The notes under the pieces are model-generated. The model was not told the DNA's origin. It made no database searches and saw only the letters and a program-made list of their open reading frames with translations. A stretch of 64,000 bases of DNA from Platerodrilus igneus (Eukaryota > Arthropoda > Insecta > Coleoptera > Lycidae): the NCBI GenBank assembly GCA_036346225.1, contig JARFIW010000139.1, positions 2,108,001-2,172,000 of the forward strand, given 5' to 3'. A program made the position numbers and the translations under genes. The number at the start of each line of letters is the position of its first letter. The stretch's first letter is position 1. Below, piece after piece: positions 10,096-21,957 of the stretch.

Positions 10096-10800
10096 CTAGT
10101 ACTTAGTTTTACTTTTATTAATTTTCATACCGTATCTCTCTGTTAGAACTGTTTTCATTTCATTAATAGCAGTTTCTAACTCTTCCGTGCTAGATGCTAA
10201 AACCGCTGTATCATCTGCAAATCTAAGCATATCAATCTTTTGTCCCTGCATAGTAATTCCAAATATCTTCCAGCATTTGACAGTATTCATTCTACAAGTT
10301 AAAAATTAATCGGGATAGGGCACATCCCTGTCTCGCCCCTTTCCCCACGTTTACTTCTCTACGTTCCTGCTCTAATTCTATTACTGCTATTAGCTCTTTG
10401 TATAAGCTATGTACTATTCTCCTACATTATCACCCTTAAAGCTAAAATAGCCTCCCGTGCCGTCAAACATATTATTTGAAAATTTTCACATCTATACGCA
10501 TCTTTCTTGTTTTGTATAGTTACTATGATGTTATGTATGAAATTTTTGGATATCTCGTCTGTTTCACACATAGACCTTACAAGTTCTGTTACTGATTGTC
10601 CAGCGGCTTTTAGGGCTACTACTTGCACCTGCTACTGTACCCTGCGCTTTACCATTTTTCAGACCCTTTAATGCTAATTCAAACTCATCTCGCAGTATAG
10701 AATATCCCAAGTCATCATTTTCAATGCCTGATTCCTGTTCTAATGCTGCTAGTTCCCGTCCTGCATATAAATTTCCTTTTACTCTTGCCATCTACCTACT
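10096..10800 (-). pseudogene. RTE-like Pol, reverse transcriptase fragments
   Basis: Three overlapping open pieces (10791-10564, 10628-10422, 10290-10096) form one damaged RT. FVLALKGLKNGKA-like and FIHNIIVTIQNK-like pieces match the fingers region, KGARQGC lies in the untracked gap near 10345, and MLRFADDTAVLAS is the catalytic A/YxDD box with FADD. KMKINKSKTK-like residues follow. Frameshifts separate the parts. Confidence 0.75.
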
Positions 10801-11512
10801 TTCTCTACATTTTCTATAATGACGTTTCCTCCCTTGTTCTTTATATTTTTGCTATATGGTTTTATTTCCTTAAAATTCATTCTAATTAGTTTGTATGCTT
10901 TATCTGTCCTTCCTAGTTCCATCTTAGTTCGTACCTCTTTGCACTTTTATCAATCCATTGTTCTTTAGCTTTCCTGCATTTGTAAATAATTTCCTATTTT
11001 ATGGCTTTGTATCTCTGTTTTCCTGTTTCGTCTGATCAATGTTTATTCTTGCTTCTATTCAGGATATCCTTTGTTATCCATGGCTTCTAATTTTCTTTTT
11101 GTGTATATCCCAGAATATCTCTGGCCGTCATGTCTAGGTTGGATTTAATGTTTGTGCTTCCTTAGAGTAAGAAACTTTCTTGATATCTTTCAGCAATTCA
11201 TTTGACTTTTTCAAATCTTTCGTGGATATGTTTATCTTTTAGTTTCTCAAAGTCGAAGTGCCTTTTTCCGTTTCTTTTTTTCAAATTTTTAAATTTTAGT
11301 ATGGCCTTCATAATTACGATGTTGTGGTCAGTATCTATATCTGCTTCTGGGTAGCTTCTAAAGTCTTTTACTTGATTCCTAAACCGTTGTCTAACAAGAA
11401 TGTAATCGATTTAATATCTTCCTATATCTCCTGGCATCTACCACGTATATCGCTTTCTAACATGATGTTGAAATAATGTGTCTGTGTTGATTAAATTGTT
11501 CTTGTCGTAAAA

Positions 11513-12020
11513 TTATACTAGCCTATTTTGACTGTAATTTTTCGTGCCTAAGCCAAATGAACCTACCACCGCTCTTTTCCTGCCCTCATCTACTACTGCA
11601 TTAAGATCTTCCGTATTTATAAAATTTTCATGTCCCTTTACGTATCTTAGTAAGTCTTCGATGTCTTTGTAGATCGCTTCTACCTCTTCGTCACTGTAGC
11701 TGGAGGTGGGCATGTATACTTGTATTATTACTGTGTTTACCGGTTTAGATTCTAATCTAACCGTGAGTACTCTTTCGTTCTTTTGTATGTAATTTTCCAC
11801 ACAGTGTTCTATCTTTTTTCGCATAACTATCTTCACACCTGAATTTCCCTCCTCTGCTACTGTATGAACTACCTTGAAGTCTCCAATCCAAAAATCCCCC
11901 ACCTCTGGCCACCGAACTTTGCTGATCCTTACTGTGTCTAGTGCTAACATATCCATTTCAATTTTCAGATTCCCTGGCTTACCCACTTGCTTCATACTTC
12001 TAACATTTCACGCTCCGACT
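11513..12020 (-). pseudogene. RTE-like Pol, apurinic endonuclease domain
   Basis: An open frame of 160 codons shows ISKVRWPEVGDFW, GVKIVMRKK, IIQVYMPTSS and DLNAVVDEG. These are the order and motifs of the exonuclease-endonuclease-phosphatase domain at the N-terminus of RTE-type Pol. Family members read GDWNA or GDLNA at the last motif and TWNVRSM at the start; a decayed NVRSMKQVGK is visible just upstream of 11995. It would nick target DNA for target-primed reverse transcription. Confidence 0.8.
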
Positions 12021-12469
12021 CACAAAATGTTCCCGACTCTTATTCCGAACTTTTTGATCGCACGCTTTAAAATAGTCCCCTCCGGAGATCCGAATGGGAG
12101 ACTATTTTAACTCCGGAATCTTTTACCCCAGAGAATTCCATCATGTTTATTACAATTTAAGTACGCTGTGTACTTGGGGGGTAATGTGGTAGTTCCCGTT
12201 GCCTTCCACATCGCGGTAGGTTGTGTCAGACTGCCATACCGACCCCTATGGTCTATGCCAATCTAAGTACCGAAAGATCCGCTGCCATCTTTGGAGAACC
12301 TGTCTTAGTCTGGTTCCTCATTAAAAACCTCACTAATTTGGTTGAACCTGTAGTTTGGCTCTTTAGCTCATTAGAACACGCAAGCCATTCCACCTGCTCT
12401 AGTAATTTAAAACTTTGTCAAGGTGCAGGTCCATTCGGAACGGATATAAATGCATAGAAAAATCTTAAT

Positions 12470-14298
12470 AAGAAATACTTATTTTAAAGGAAAAGTTAAG
12501 AATAAAAACTTATAGTGGGCTAATTGTGATGATCAGAAGAATGTTGACGCACAATTAACTGATCTTCAAAATGCAATTGATGAATAGTCTTAGACGATCT
12601 ATATAGTTTGACATTGATAGCTAGTTGGGCAGGAAGATATAATACCGGTTTATGACAGATGAGGAAGCGCTTCGGAAAAAGGCGAGTATTAGGGTAGAAA
12701 ATTGCAATTGAACCTATTTCACATAGTAAACTACGGCAGTGCTGCTACGGAATTCGGTACTGTTGCTGCATAGATCTGGAAAGATGATGTATAATAGCTT
12801 ATGCTATCTTACGTTGAAAATATTTTTCGAAAATACTGTCAAAATGTCATGCAAAGTAAGGAAACAAAAACAATTGGAACATAGTAGAATAGAAATGGTT
12901 TAATGTAGGCGGGATTTATTGCGGCACTGCAGTATGAATTAACCTAGAGCATATAGGCTGCAGGAAATGATAGTGAAAAAATAGCTGAATTCTAGCCGGT
13001 GCATGATGACGCTTGTGTCACTAAATATTCAATTACAAATATTCTATTGTGGTGACAGGACAGTTTCGTAAAAAAAATATTTTTATTTGGGTATTTTTAC
13101 TATACAGGCTTTGTAGTTTCTATATGAATTTGTTATAGAATTTTTGCAATAATTCTTATTAGTCGGAAATGTGGTTTTGCTGATTTTCTTATCACGTCAT
13201 ATTATATCGATACACCTACTACTTACTGGATATGCGTGTTTTTGTTTCCTTTTTGTTTTGTGCATATGCGAGATGTTTTACACGAAAACTTGGACCAACC
13301 GCTGCCGGTTTAAACAATAACAGTGATAATTTTGAAAATGTTAAATATCCTCCAAAAGATTAAAATACATAGAGGATGAACCTTTATTATTCTTCAGTGT
13401 ATTCAAGTGGTTGATTTGATTTGTACTATTATTTTTAAACTGAAAATTTATTGTACAATAAACGTTTTCCTTTTACAATGTTGGCGTTTAATGGGATAAG
13501 TTAAATTGCCTATAAAGCGCATGTATTAAACAGCATTAACTCTTGATAATTATCGGAGAACGGCTCGATTGTCTCAGGAATCCCCAAATTGTACAATAAA
13601 CATTCCGTACATTTTTATGGCGATTATTACTAATATAATTTGAACGTTCTACACGCTGAAAGATTTCGTACATGCCAAACTTTACGCGAACTAAACTGCT
13701 GCGCTGTTCTATTGATGCTGAAACTTGTAATCTCCAAACGTATCTAGAACGCAGATAATCCAAAACTAACTCTGACCGTCAGCCGTTCTTGGAAATCCTA
13801 CAAAAACCACTCGTAACAAAGCCAAAAGCTACTAGATTTAACTTAAGTTCATTAGCACTCAATCTAGTTCCTTTATTGTTTTTCATCCAGGGGTTGATAT
13901 TGATTACGTCAAAATGGACAGTTATACTACGGCTGAATATTCCAGTTATATAGAGCCTTGATGATAGTTCGAAACTTTCTAGTTAATTGAAGCATTTTAG
14001 AATAAAATGAGTTTATGCGTTGTTAATTTGAATAACTGAGTACGAATTTATTATTCTATGGCTAATTTTATTATATTGAGAAAGTTTCGAAAAGTTTAAA
14101 ATTGCTCAATTCGGAGTTGATGCCTTGACAGTTTAATTACTGTACACGTTTATGGGATTAAAACAAGTCGATTAGCAGCGACATAATTTTATTAAATTTA
14201 AAAGTCTGTAGAAGTTAATTCAGCTGTCCTTTAGGATGTATCATACATAGAGGTATTATTCATAGTATTCTTTAAACCATGCTCACTTTGTTAAACTA
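12470..14298. other. About 1.8 kb with no recognised feature
   Basis: AT-rich. A 75-codon minus ORF at 13536-13763 has a protein-like composition, but I cannot assign it to a family. It could be a transposon scrap. Confidence 0.35.
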
Positions 14299-14630
14299 GA
14301 TCGCCAACATCGACACACCTATATACCATGTACTTGAAGAAAACACATCTGACTGTATTTATTTATGTAACTTAATTCACAGGGTAACAATAATCTTTCT
14401 ATGCGTACTACTACCTTTCTCTACTCATTCTACACTCTATATTATAATTATTATTATGATTATTTTTGTTATGCACTTTACTGAAGTATATAACCTTAAA
14501 TAGGTAATTAGGGAACGCTGACAACTAATAACAATATTACATTAAGTAGTTCTGTAGTTCAGGGTATTGCAAAATGATGTGCACAACATTCTTATGTTAC
14601 TAGGTTAGATTGATTAATAATTGCTCTACA
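14299..14630 (-). repeat. 3' LTR of the 14-22 kb gypsy element
   Basis: Direct repeat of 22400-22731 with the same ends. No clean 4-6-bp target duplication could be read, consistent with age. Confidence 0.85.
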
Positions 14631-14904
14631 CCCTCTTTCTGCGCAAGGCAAAAACTTCCTACGGGAGTTTCGCCTTTACAAAACAAATAACATAAATAAT
14701 AAATTAAAATGGTTGCTGAAAGCTTAACTAATTAAGTGGCTTATAATCAAATCTTATTATTACATATCTAATTATCGACTAGTTTCATAATATTTTAAAA
14801 CTTAAGTGGAACATTCTTTATCATTAATTGTATTGCATTTTATTCACTACTAAACTAATTATAATGTTAATGCACTTTTATTACACTAGACACTTCGTAT
14901 TGTT
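14631..14904 (-). other. 3' untranslated region of the 14-22 kb gypsy element
   Basis: No ORF. On the minus strand it leads into GCAGAAAGAGGG directly before the LTR. Confidence 0.6.
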
Positions 14905-15841
14905 TACTATGAATCATCCGTTTCACTTTGCTCAAAGTTAAACTTAACAATTCTGTTCATATGCACTGCCTGGAATTTGCCTAAATTGTCCTTAATTGTA
15001 CAGTTAGGCTTGTTACATGAAATGACAGTGTATGGTCCCTTAAAGTAACTATCGAGTTTCGACCGATTCTCTTTTGTTAACAGAACTAAATCTCCAACCT
15101 TTATGACGTCGCTGGTTGTATTTCTGTCATATTTTAGCTTTCTTTCTCTTTTGCTTGCTCTACATAACGTTCGGCTCTTTTCGCGGTGACTTGTAGTCTA
15201 TATTTTAGCTCTTTACCGTAATTTTCGACATTGTATATTGGATCCACTGCGTTCGTTAATTCTGAAAGTAATTGAATTTTCTTACCAAAAACAAGTTCGA
15301 AAGGTGTATATCCGTGCGTAACGCGCGGTGTTGTATTATAACAAAAACTAAAATACGGTGTCCATTCATCCCAATCTGCTCTAGATTCATTAGCATATGA
15401 TCGTAAACATTCATTTAGTGTACGATGACTTCTCTCTACTCCTGCTATAGTTTGGGAGTGATATGGTGTTGAGAATTGATGCGGTATGGATAGCAATTCC
15501 GTTACACTCTTGAAAATTTCATTTTTGTACTCAGTTTCGAGATGTGTTCGTATTTGCTTCATTGGACCATATATTAAAATAGAATTATTTACTAAAGCTC
15601 TAGCTATGGTGTTGCTTCCTTTGTTTGGGGTTAGAATTATTACAATGTATTTACTTAACTCACATGATATTGTTATAGCGTATATATTTCCTTTATTAGA
15701 TTTTACAAAAGGGCCTATCGCACCGATAGTAGTTATATCGAAACACTTTTGTGGGGTAGGGGTTATTACCATTTCTTCTTTATGTCTAATTTTACTTTTA
15801 TTAATTTGACATTGCTGACATTTGGCTGTGTATTGTGCCAC
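14905..15841 (-). pseudogene. Integrase core and C-terminal domain, catalytic residues lost
   Basis: The open frame 15841-15134 begins with the CxxC half of the zinc domain (KCQQC) and runs through the rve core. Compared with the usual family motifs, the first catalytic Asp (IDTIGP) is G (TIGAIGP), the second (TDxGTEYKNE) is H (THLETEYKNE), and only the Glu in GVERSHRTLNE is kept. After a one-base frameshift near 15140 the minus strand continues with KVGDLVLLT and LDSYFKGPYTVI, the GPY/F-type C-terminal domain, ending at about 14905. No env follows. Confidence 0.8.
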
Positions 15842-15844
15842 ATC

Positions 15845-16684
15845 TCATGATATTCCCTTCCAATTGTACTGGGTTTTTAATTTTTTCAGTAATCGTTTGT
15901 TACCACAGGGTCCTCCAAAGACTGGATTTTCGTGAAAAAGTTTTAGTAATTGCTTTCGTTGCTCTTCGTTTTGTACATTCACTGGTTCTGGATATAGTAT
16001 TACGCATATTTTTCTAAATATTGACGACGCTGTCTTCTTAAATTCATTTACTGTACAGTATTTAAAAATGTTATCCGATGTGGATAATTTAATATTTCGA
16101 TATCTTAATTCACTGGCTGTTTCTTCCAACTGTAGTAGAAGTTCATCGAGTGGAAAACTACCCTTAATGAAATGGGTTATCTCCTTTGCTTTATATCTTC
16201 TATTCTTGCCCAAACGCATACGTATATAGTTTGGTGCTTCCTTAAAACTTACATACGGCATTTTGATTAACGCTGCGTCGTTACATTCTAATTCAAAAAT
16301 TTTTACCTTGTCCGGAATTATTTCTTTACCTTCTTCCCTATCCTGTATATCTGTATTTACATCCTTCTGGTTGCACTGTTGCCTGGCCATGGCTCGTGTT
16401 ACAACCATAATATTTTCTGCACATTTGGTTTGGTTAGTATTCATATCTTCCAGATCTTTTATAGTTAATCGCAACAAACAGTCAGCTAGAACATTCCTGG
16501 TAGCTGGGATATGCTCTATCTCAAAATCGTATTGCAATAAATCTAGCTTTATACGTACTAGCTTTGGTGTAGGGTTTTTCATTGTAAACAGATAAATTAA
16601 TCCTTTGTGATCTGTGAGAACTCTAAATTTTCTGCCATAAAGATACGATTTGAAATGTCTGATAGCCCAATGTATGGCTATCAT
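15845..16684 (-). pseudogene. RNase H and integrase zinc-domain region
   Basis: An open frame of 279 codons. Residues 1-65 (AIHWAIRHFKSYLYGRKF, LTDHKGL, NVLADCLLR) are the second half of RNase H, with D in LTDHK and the NxxAD motif. A charged linker follows. The C-terminus (LLKLFHENPVFGG then NKRLLKKL) is the integrase HHCC domain, in which the second H appears replaced by P (GGPCG in place of GGHxG). A TGA stop at 15842-15844 separates it from the integrase core frame. Confidence 0.8.
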
Positions 16685-16691
16685 TTCCTTT

Positions 16692-17063
16692 TCAATTGTA
16701 CTTTTCTTGATATCCGTTTTTAAAAGAGATTTTGATGCAAATGCTAACGGTAATCAATTTTTGCTGTAATTCTGCTCCACATGCGTAGGGCGACGCATCA
16801 CAAGAAAGTATAAATTCCTTATCAAATCTTGGGTATTTTAGTATGGTTGGCTTTAATAATGTGTTTTTCAGAGTGGTGAACGCTTGAGAACATTCTTCAC
16901 TCCATACAAAATGTACGTTTTTTCGCATTAGTTTATTTAGTGGTATAGTTATTTTGGCAAAATTAGGAATAAATTTACGATAAAAATTACAAAAAGCTAC
17001 AACTCTTTTGAGTTCCTTTGCGTTTTTCGGCGTGGGAAAGTTTTTAATAACGTCATGTTTTGA
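16692..17063 (-). pseudogene. Reverse transcriptase C-terminal part and start of RNase H
   Basis: After the LINE, the minus strand reads NFPTPKNAKELK and FCNFYRKFIPNFA, the RT connection region. This continues into WSEECSQAFTTLK and FILSCDASPYACGAELQQK, the first RNase H motif (D in CDAS). It is open from 16928 to 16692 and then frameshifted into the next ORF. Confidence 0.8.
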
Positions 17064-17369
17064 TGGATCGGGCTTGTTTGTTGTTTTGTTTTCGACCTTA
17101 CTTAAGGTCGGTTTGACGCAGCTCTAACTTCTTTTCTATTCTGTGCTAATCTAAAAAGCTCTACATACCCTTCACAACCTAAATTTCTAATAATTTGACT
17201 AATATAGTTTGGTCTAGGTCTTCCTATATCCTTCTATCTTTTTCCTATCCAGCTGGTTCTACATAGATATTAGCAACCTGATGGTTGTTAAAGAACTCTA
17301 ACATGTTTACATGATTACCATTTACAAGGAAATGAAATATAACCTGGTTATCCGCTTCAAAAAGGAAAA

Positions 17370-17558
17370 GTGTTAAATTATATGTTATGGTAAGGCTTAA
17401 GCAACGAAACGCTACCAACATGCCAGACCGCTATCTAATTGTGAGTTATGTCATGGTGACGTTTATTAAATTATATGTTATGGTAAGGCTTAAGCAACGA
17501 AACGCTACCAACATGCCAGACCGCTAACTAATTGTGAGTTATGTCCTGGTGACATTTA
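17370..17558. repeat. 94-bp tandem duplication
   Basis: TTAAATTATATGTTATGGTA through to GTGAC is present twice head to tail (about 17370-17463 and 17464-17558) with two or three differences (CTATCTAA/CTAACTAA, CATGGTGAC/CCTGGTGAC). It lies between the two LINE 3' ends and may be a separate small element. Confidence 0.85.
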
Positions 17559-17598
17559 GTTAACCGATTTTAATTTTTTTTTTTGTTTTCGAACTTAC

Positions 17599-17880
17599 TT
17601 AAAGTCGGTTTGATGCAGCTCTAAATTCTTTTCTATTCTGAGCTAGTCTAAAAGGGTCCACATACCCTTCACAACCTAAATCTCTAATAATTTGACTAAT
17701 ATAGCTTTGTCTAGGCCTTCCTACACTATTTTTATTTGGTAGTCTATAATCTAAGACTTTACTAAATAGTCCCTCATGTCTTAACTGGTGCCCTATCATT
17801 CTATCTCTCCTGACCTTCAATTGTTTCCACATACAGGGATCCTCACCTATCCTTCTATAAACTTCCTCGTTTGTTACTCA
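17599..17880 (-). pseudogene. RTE-like Pol C-terminal end (copy 2)
   Basis: The minus frame 17832-17599 reads RMIGHQLRHEGLF and VGRPRQSYISQIIRDLG, the terminal segment of RTE-type Pol (GHxLRH..., GRPR...). A second, shorter version of the same end lies at 17100-17250. The stretch 17880-18165 between this and the RT frame contains the expected middle part in shifted frames (SETWTIKEVDKKKIEAFE near 17925-17975). Confidence 0.75.
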
Positions 17881-18165
17881 ATCTGTCCAACTAATCTTTA
17901 ACATTCTCCTATAACACCAAGTTTCAAAAGCTTCTATCTTTTTCTTATCTACTTCTTTAATTGTCCAAGTCTCACTACCGTATAGTAGAACGCTCCATAC
18001 GTACGACTTTAAGAAACTTTTTCTATTATCTAAACTAATACTATTAGCTATTAGTAAGTTTTTCTTTTTTTAAAAACATTTTTCTAGCTTGAGCTATTCT
18101 AGCTACTATATCCCTTCTGCTACGTCCATCCTTTGTAATTATACTACCTAAATAGCAAAATTCAT

Positions 18166-18800
18166 CTACCTCCTCTCGGTATTACCTATTTTTAATTTTG
18201 GTTTAGAACTAGGCTGTAACTCACTTGTCATTATCTTTGTCTTTACTGAGTTAATTCTCATACTATAGTTACTCCGTAGTATCTCATCTAAAATATTTAA
18301 AAACTCTCCTAACTCTTTTCTAGACTCTGCTATAATGGCTATATCATCTGCAAAACGTAACATGTCTATTTTCTGTCCCTGTACACTAATACCTATCTCT
18401 TTTCTCTCTCTAGCTAAGTTTAAAGCTTCCTCAATATAAACATTAAAAATTAAGGGAGACAGTATACAACCCTGTCTAACACCATTTCTAATCTTAGCTT
18501 CCTTTTCTATTTCATCAAATCTAAATACTACACTTTGGTTTTTATATAGACTGTAAATAATTTTTCTATCCCTATGAGAGATTCCTATTTTTTGCAAAAC
18601 CCTGAACATAACAATCCAATTAACCCTATCAAATGCTTTTTCTAAATCTACAAACGCGAAATGAGTCTTTTTCTTTTTTTGTAACCTTTTTTCGATAATT
18701 AGCCTAATCATTAGTATCGGTTCTCTAGTCCCTCTGTCTTTACGAAAACCATATTGGTCTTCGCCTAAATAATTCTCAGTCAAAGCTTCTACTCTATTTT
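18166..18800 (-). pseudogene. RTE-like reverse transcriptase fragment (copy 2)
   Basis: An open frame of about 205 codons covering the RT palm: QYGFRKDRGTREPI, FAFVDLEKAFDRVNW (motif A Asp), GVRQGCILSPLIFN (motif B) and MLRFADDIAIIAES (motif C, FADD). All core residues are intact, so this copy is younger than copy 1. The endonuclease is missing through 5' truncation. Confidence 0.88.
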
Positions 18801-18828
18801 TAATTATTATTGTTAGTGGATCGGGCTT

Positions 18829-19869
18829 AACTCCTTGATTTGTTACTTGGTGCGCTAGAAAAGTAAAACTTGTTTTAAAAACATTGCACTTACTAGGGTT
18901 TAATTTTAAATTATACTTTCTGCATGTTTCAAAAACTTCTCATAATGAGTCTAAATGATGTTGCTCTAAAATTCCTATTATTATTAAATCATCCATGTAG
19001 ATAAATGCTCTTTCTGGTCCAACACCTGCAAATGCTAAATTCATCATCCGCTGGAAAGCTGGCGGTGAGGTTTTGAGTCCAAAAGGTGTTCTTGTGAAAC
19101 GATAGCTTCCATTTTCTGTAGAAAAGCTTGTGATGTCCCTCGATTCTTCTTGAAGTAGAAGCTGATGGAAACCTGATTTGAGATCTACTGTCGAAAAATA
19201 CTTGCTCGTCCCAGTTGATCTAAAATGGTATCAATTCTTGGTAATGGAAATTGATCTGTTGCTAGCTTGTTATTGAGTTTCTTGTAGCTTACGACTAAAC
19301 ACCATTTCTTATTTCCGTTGCTATCTGGTTTCTTTGGTACTAGTAGAATTGGACTGTTGTATTCCGAAAATGAAGGTTGAATAAATTCATCATTTAACGT
19401 TTTAGTTACCTGATTCCGTACCTCTGTTCTTTGACTCTCTGGTATTCTGTAGTTTTTACGTACACTGGTTCGTCATCTTTTAAATGTATTTTTTGCTTAT
19501 AAAAATTGTTGACTGTAATCCTATCTTCCTTCAATCCAAAAATATCATCGTATTCAACACATAAACTAGTAATTTTATCCCTGACATATTCTGGTATATC
19601 TTTATTCAAATCAGCTAAGTGTTCGTCTTTTCGATTCTTACTATTTCCTTTTTTATCTCAAATATTGAATAATGTTCTAAATTTTCGGTTTTTATATCGC
19701 TATAATGTAACTTTACTGTCTCGTCGGTAGTGTTTATTACACGAATAAATCCTGATTTCGAATACGTTAAAATACTAGCAATAAAAACTCCTTGTTTAGG
19801 TTCAGTATTTAAAATTAGTTTATTACTATTATCTGAAATTAAATTATTTAAACGCCTAATTACTTCCAT
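18829..19869 (-). pseudogene. Pol linker and reverse transcriptase, N-terminal part
   Basis: Frames 19869-19615 and 19609-19406 cover the protease/RT linker and the start of RT (VEYDDIFGLKEDRI, then IHLKDDEPVYVK). The stretch 19400-18829 continues with SPILLVPKK, KWCLVVSYKKLN and FPLPRIDTILDQLG, and the FIYMDDLI catalytic box at about 18989-19000. Several stops interrupt it. The frame is cut at 18828/18829 by the LINE insertion, and RT resumes beyond 17075. Confidence 0.75.
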
Positions 19870-19939
19870 TCTAGATGGAATAAAAAAAGAATCTGGTTCT
19901 GTTCCAGTTTCTATTGGTATTGTTGACGACGTGAAATTA

Positions 19940-20300
19940 CTTTGAACTGTTAGCGTCCAATCTTTGTAACTGATTTCACCTTGATATCTTACTAAAAAAT
20001 CTCTACCTATTATTCCATCAACAGGTATTGGAAAATTGTCTTGTACTGTTTGAAATTGCTGTTAAAAATGACTATTTCCTATTTTCATAGTTCCCGAAGT
20101 TAAACCTATTGTACTTAAAGAATTGTTCGTAATGTCTTTGATTTGACAATTCTGTTCGAAAAAAATGTTTTAGTGTGTGCCGATTTTTTGTGCTTTGATC
20201 AGACTTATGTCGACTCCGGTATCCACAATAAGTTTGATTTCATGCTGGTTTGTCATTGATGTCCGTACTGTTATGAAGTTGGACATATGTAAATTAAACG
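19940..20300 (-). pseudogene. Aspartic protease region of Pol (14-22 kb gypsy element)
   Basis: On the minus strand near 20200-20250 the frame reads KLIVDTGVDISLIKAQKIG, containing the D-T-G active site. Downstream near 20010-20030 is VDGIIGRDFL, matching the second conserved I-G-R-D motif of retropepsins. A stop between them (near 20172) and frame changes show that it is inactive. Confidence 0.7.
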
Positions 20301-20319
20301 TATATATTTTTATTGTTGG

Positions 20320-21850
20320 CTTGCACCTTCCAGTTCCGGATGCTGGTGGGCTTGCTCGTTTTCCTGATCCTGGATTTCATAACTTCTCACGTACTGAGTG
20401 CGCCTATTAAAACTTCGTCCTTTGTTGTTGGAATAATTTTTCCTTTGATGACCTGCATTGTTATTAGATATTGTGTAATTTCTCCAACTGTTGCGTTGAG
20501 CGTGATAGTTTCTATTCTGGTCGCGTATACAGTTATTTGCTGCATGCGTAAAGTTTCCACTTAATCTTGACTTACCTTGATAGTAGAGCTAAAGTGTTTG
20601 TTTCTCGGTGCATTTGTTGACTTGGAATATAACACTGTCGTATTGTTTCTGTCGTTTGCTGACGTAATGTTTATATATTTGGTGATCGCATCTTCCACGT
20701 TGGTGAAAGTACCTGCTTGCATGACTAATTTAACATCATGATTTATTGCGTTCTCATTCATGCTCCTTACAACGTGTTTGGTCGTATGACTTCTTGCAAC
20801 TTCACTGGGGGTTCCTTCTGAAATGTAGGCTCTTCTTAGTTGCGATGCTAACTCATCCAATTCACTGGCATACTGTGTATTTATTTTTCCGTGCTGGCCT
20901 AATTGCATAACCTTGTAGTAAACTAAATCTGAATTTTCTGGTTTAATTTCTTTCTTTAATTTTGAAACAATGGTATTAAAATCATCTTCATTTGAAATTA
21001 GATCTCTAACCTTACCAGTAAGTTTAGATCTAAGGTATATTGCTGAATTCCTCTCGTTGCCTTCTATCGAAGTTGGTAGCATTTCTATGGAATCCAAAAA
21101 TGTGAACATATTAGCTGACGACCCGTCGAAATTTGAAGACATTATTCGACTCGCAAAATTGAAAAATTCTACTGCGCTCATAGACATGTTTATAGTGGTT
21201 TTATTGATTTTGGTTTCTAAAAATTTATGTTTCTCCAAACTTTCTTTACGTATTGTGGTTTGAATTTCCGTAATTTTTTGATCTATTCTTGACTTTAATA
21301 CTCTTACTGAATTTTCTTCTTCAGGTGGAAGTTCTTTTTTGCTTTAGCTTTTCCGTTTCGGCGTCACGTAATTCCCTTAACATATGTTTAAAATTAGCTA
21401 CTTGAGACGATTTACTAACAACATAACTGATGCTTTAAAAATTTTCGTTATAATCTGCTTCTAATACATAGTAAAACTCTTCAAGTTCTGTCAATAATTC
21501 TCGAAAATTTTCCCCTATTAGAAACATATAATGCTCTACATTTATACTCTTGTTAGATAAAAATCATTCTGCGATAATCGTGAAAGGAGAATCCGTTCGA
21601 TGCTCGAAAGTTTTACATCAATTTCTTTACATAAATTATCTAATTGTTTTTTAAAAACTTATAACTGTTCGCTTCTAAAACGTAGTCTTAATGAATCAAA
21701 ATAAATTCTATTTGCTTTTAACTCAGAACATTTGCGCTTATTCGATACTTGGTTTAATCTAGCTTGCGCGTTTTGCTTCCTAAGATTAATTAAATTTGAA
21801 TCTAATAGATTATCAAATTCTTCTAAACTTTTATACTGCTTATACGACAT
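20320..21850 (-). pseudogene. Gag, broken (14-22 kb gypsy element)
   Basis: It likely starts at the ATG at 21850 (MSYKQYKSLEEFDNLL), a helical, charged N-terminus ending in a stop near 21659. The frame then decays through 21650-21240. A long open piece, 21238-20561 (225 codons), carries the capsid-like part: FDGSSANMFTFLDSIEML, then LRSKLTGKVRDLI and HTTKHVVRSMNEN. These resemble the retrotransposon Gag capsid fold, with a basic, Asn-rich tail (RNNTTVLYSK and onward). No CCHC zinc knuckle is visible, and the Asn/Arg-rich tail near 20560-20330 may serve RNA binding instead. Assignment rests on position and composition. Confidence 0.65.
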
Positions 21851-21957
21851 TCCATAATGAAACTAACCTATTACACTTTAAAATTCTAAAAATGATTTGC
21901 TTAATTAACAAATAATTGCTTAGCGATTTCATACTTTATTACAATGGTACAACACAT

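Larger units (their letters stand above)
9480..12460 (-). mobile_element. RTE-like non-LTR retrotransposon, copy 1, decayed
   Basis: Read on the minus strand, the order is 5' region, endonuclease, reverse transcriptase and C-terminal region, covering most of the roughly 3-kb expected length. Every domain is broken by frameshifts or stops. Copy 2 at 17076-18816 belongs to the same family: both have QGQKIDMLRFADD in the reverse transcriptase. Positions 12120-12460 hold the likely 5' region. The ends and TSD are not resolved. Confidence 0.75.
17076..18816 (-). mobile_element. RTE-like LINE, copy 2, inserted in reverse transcriptase
   Basis: Flanked by the 12-bp direct repeat TGGATCGGGCTT (17064-17075 and 18817-18828), a target duplication of the variable length expected for target-primed insertion. 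The minus-strand 3' end is a CAAA-type tail (ACAAACAAG). The 5' end is truncated within the reverse transcriptase. The 3' terminal segment is present twice (17085-17250 and 17586-17760), separated by unrelated sequence and a 94-bp tandem duplication. Confidence 0.85.

Noticed and set aside
14299..14304. TSD of the 14-22 kb gypsy element
   Set aside because: Bases outside the two LTRs do not match convincingly; not claimed.
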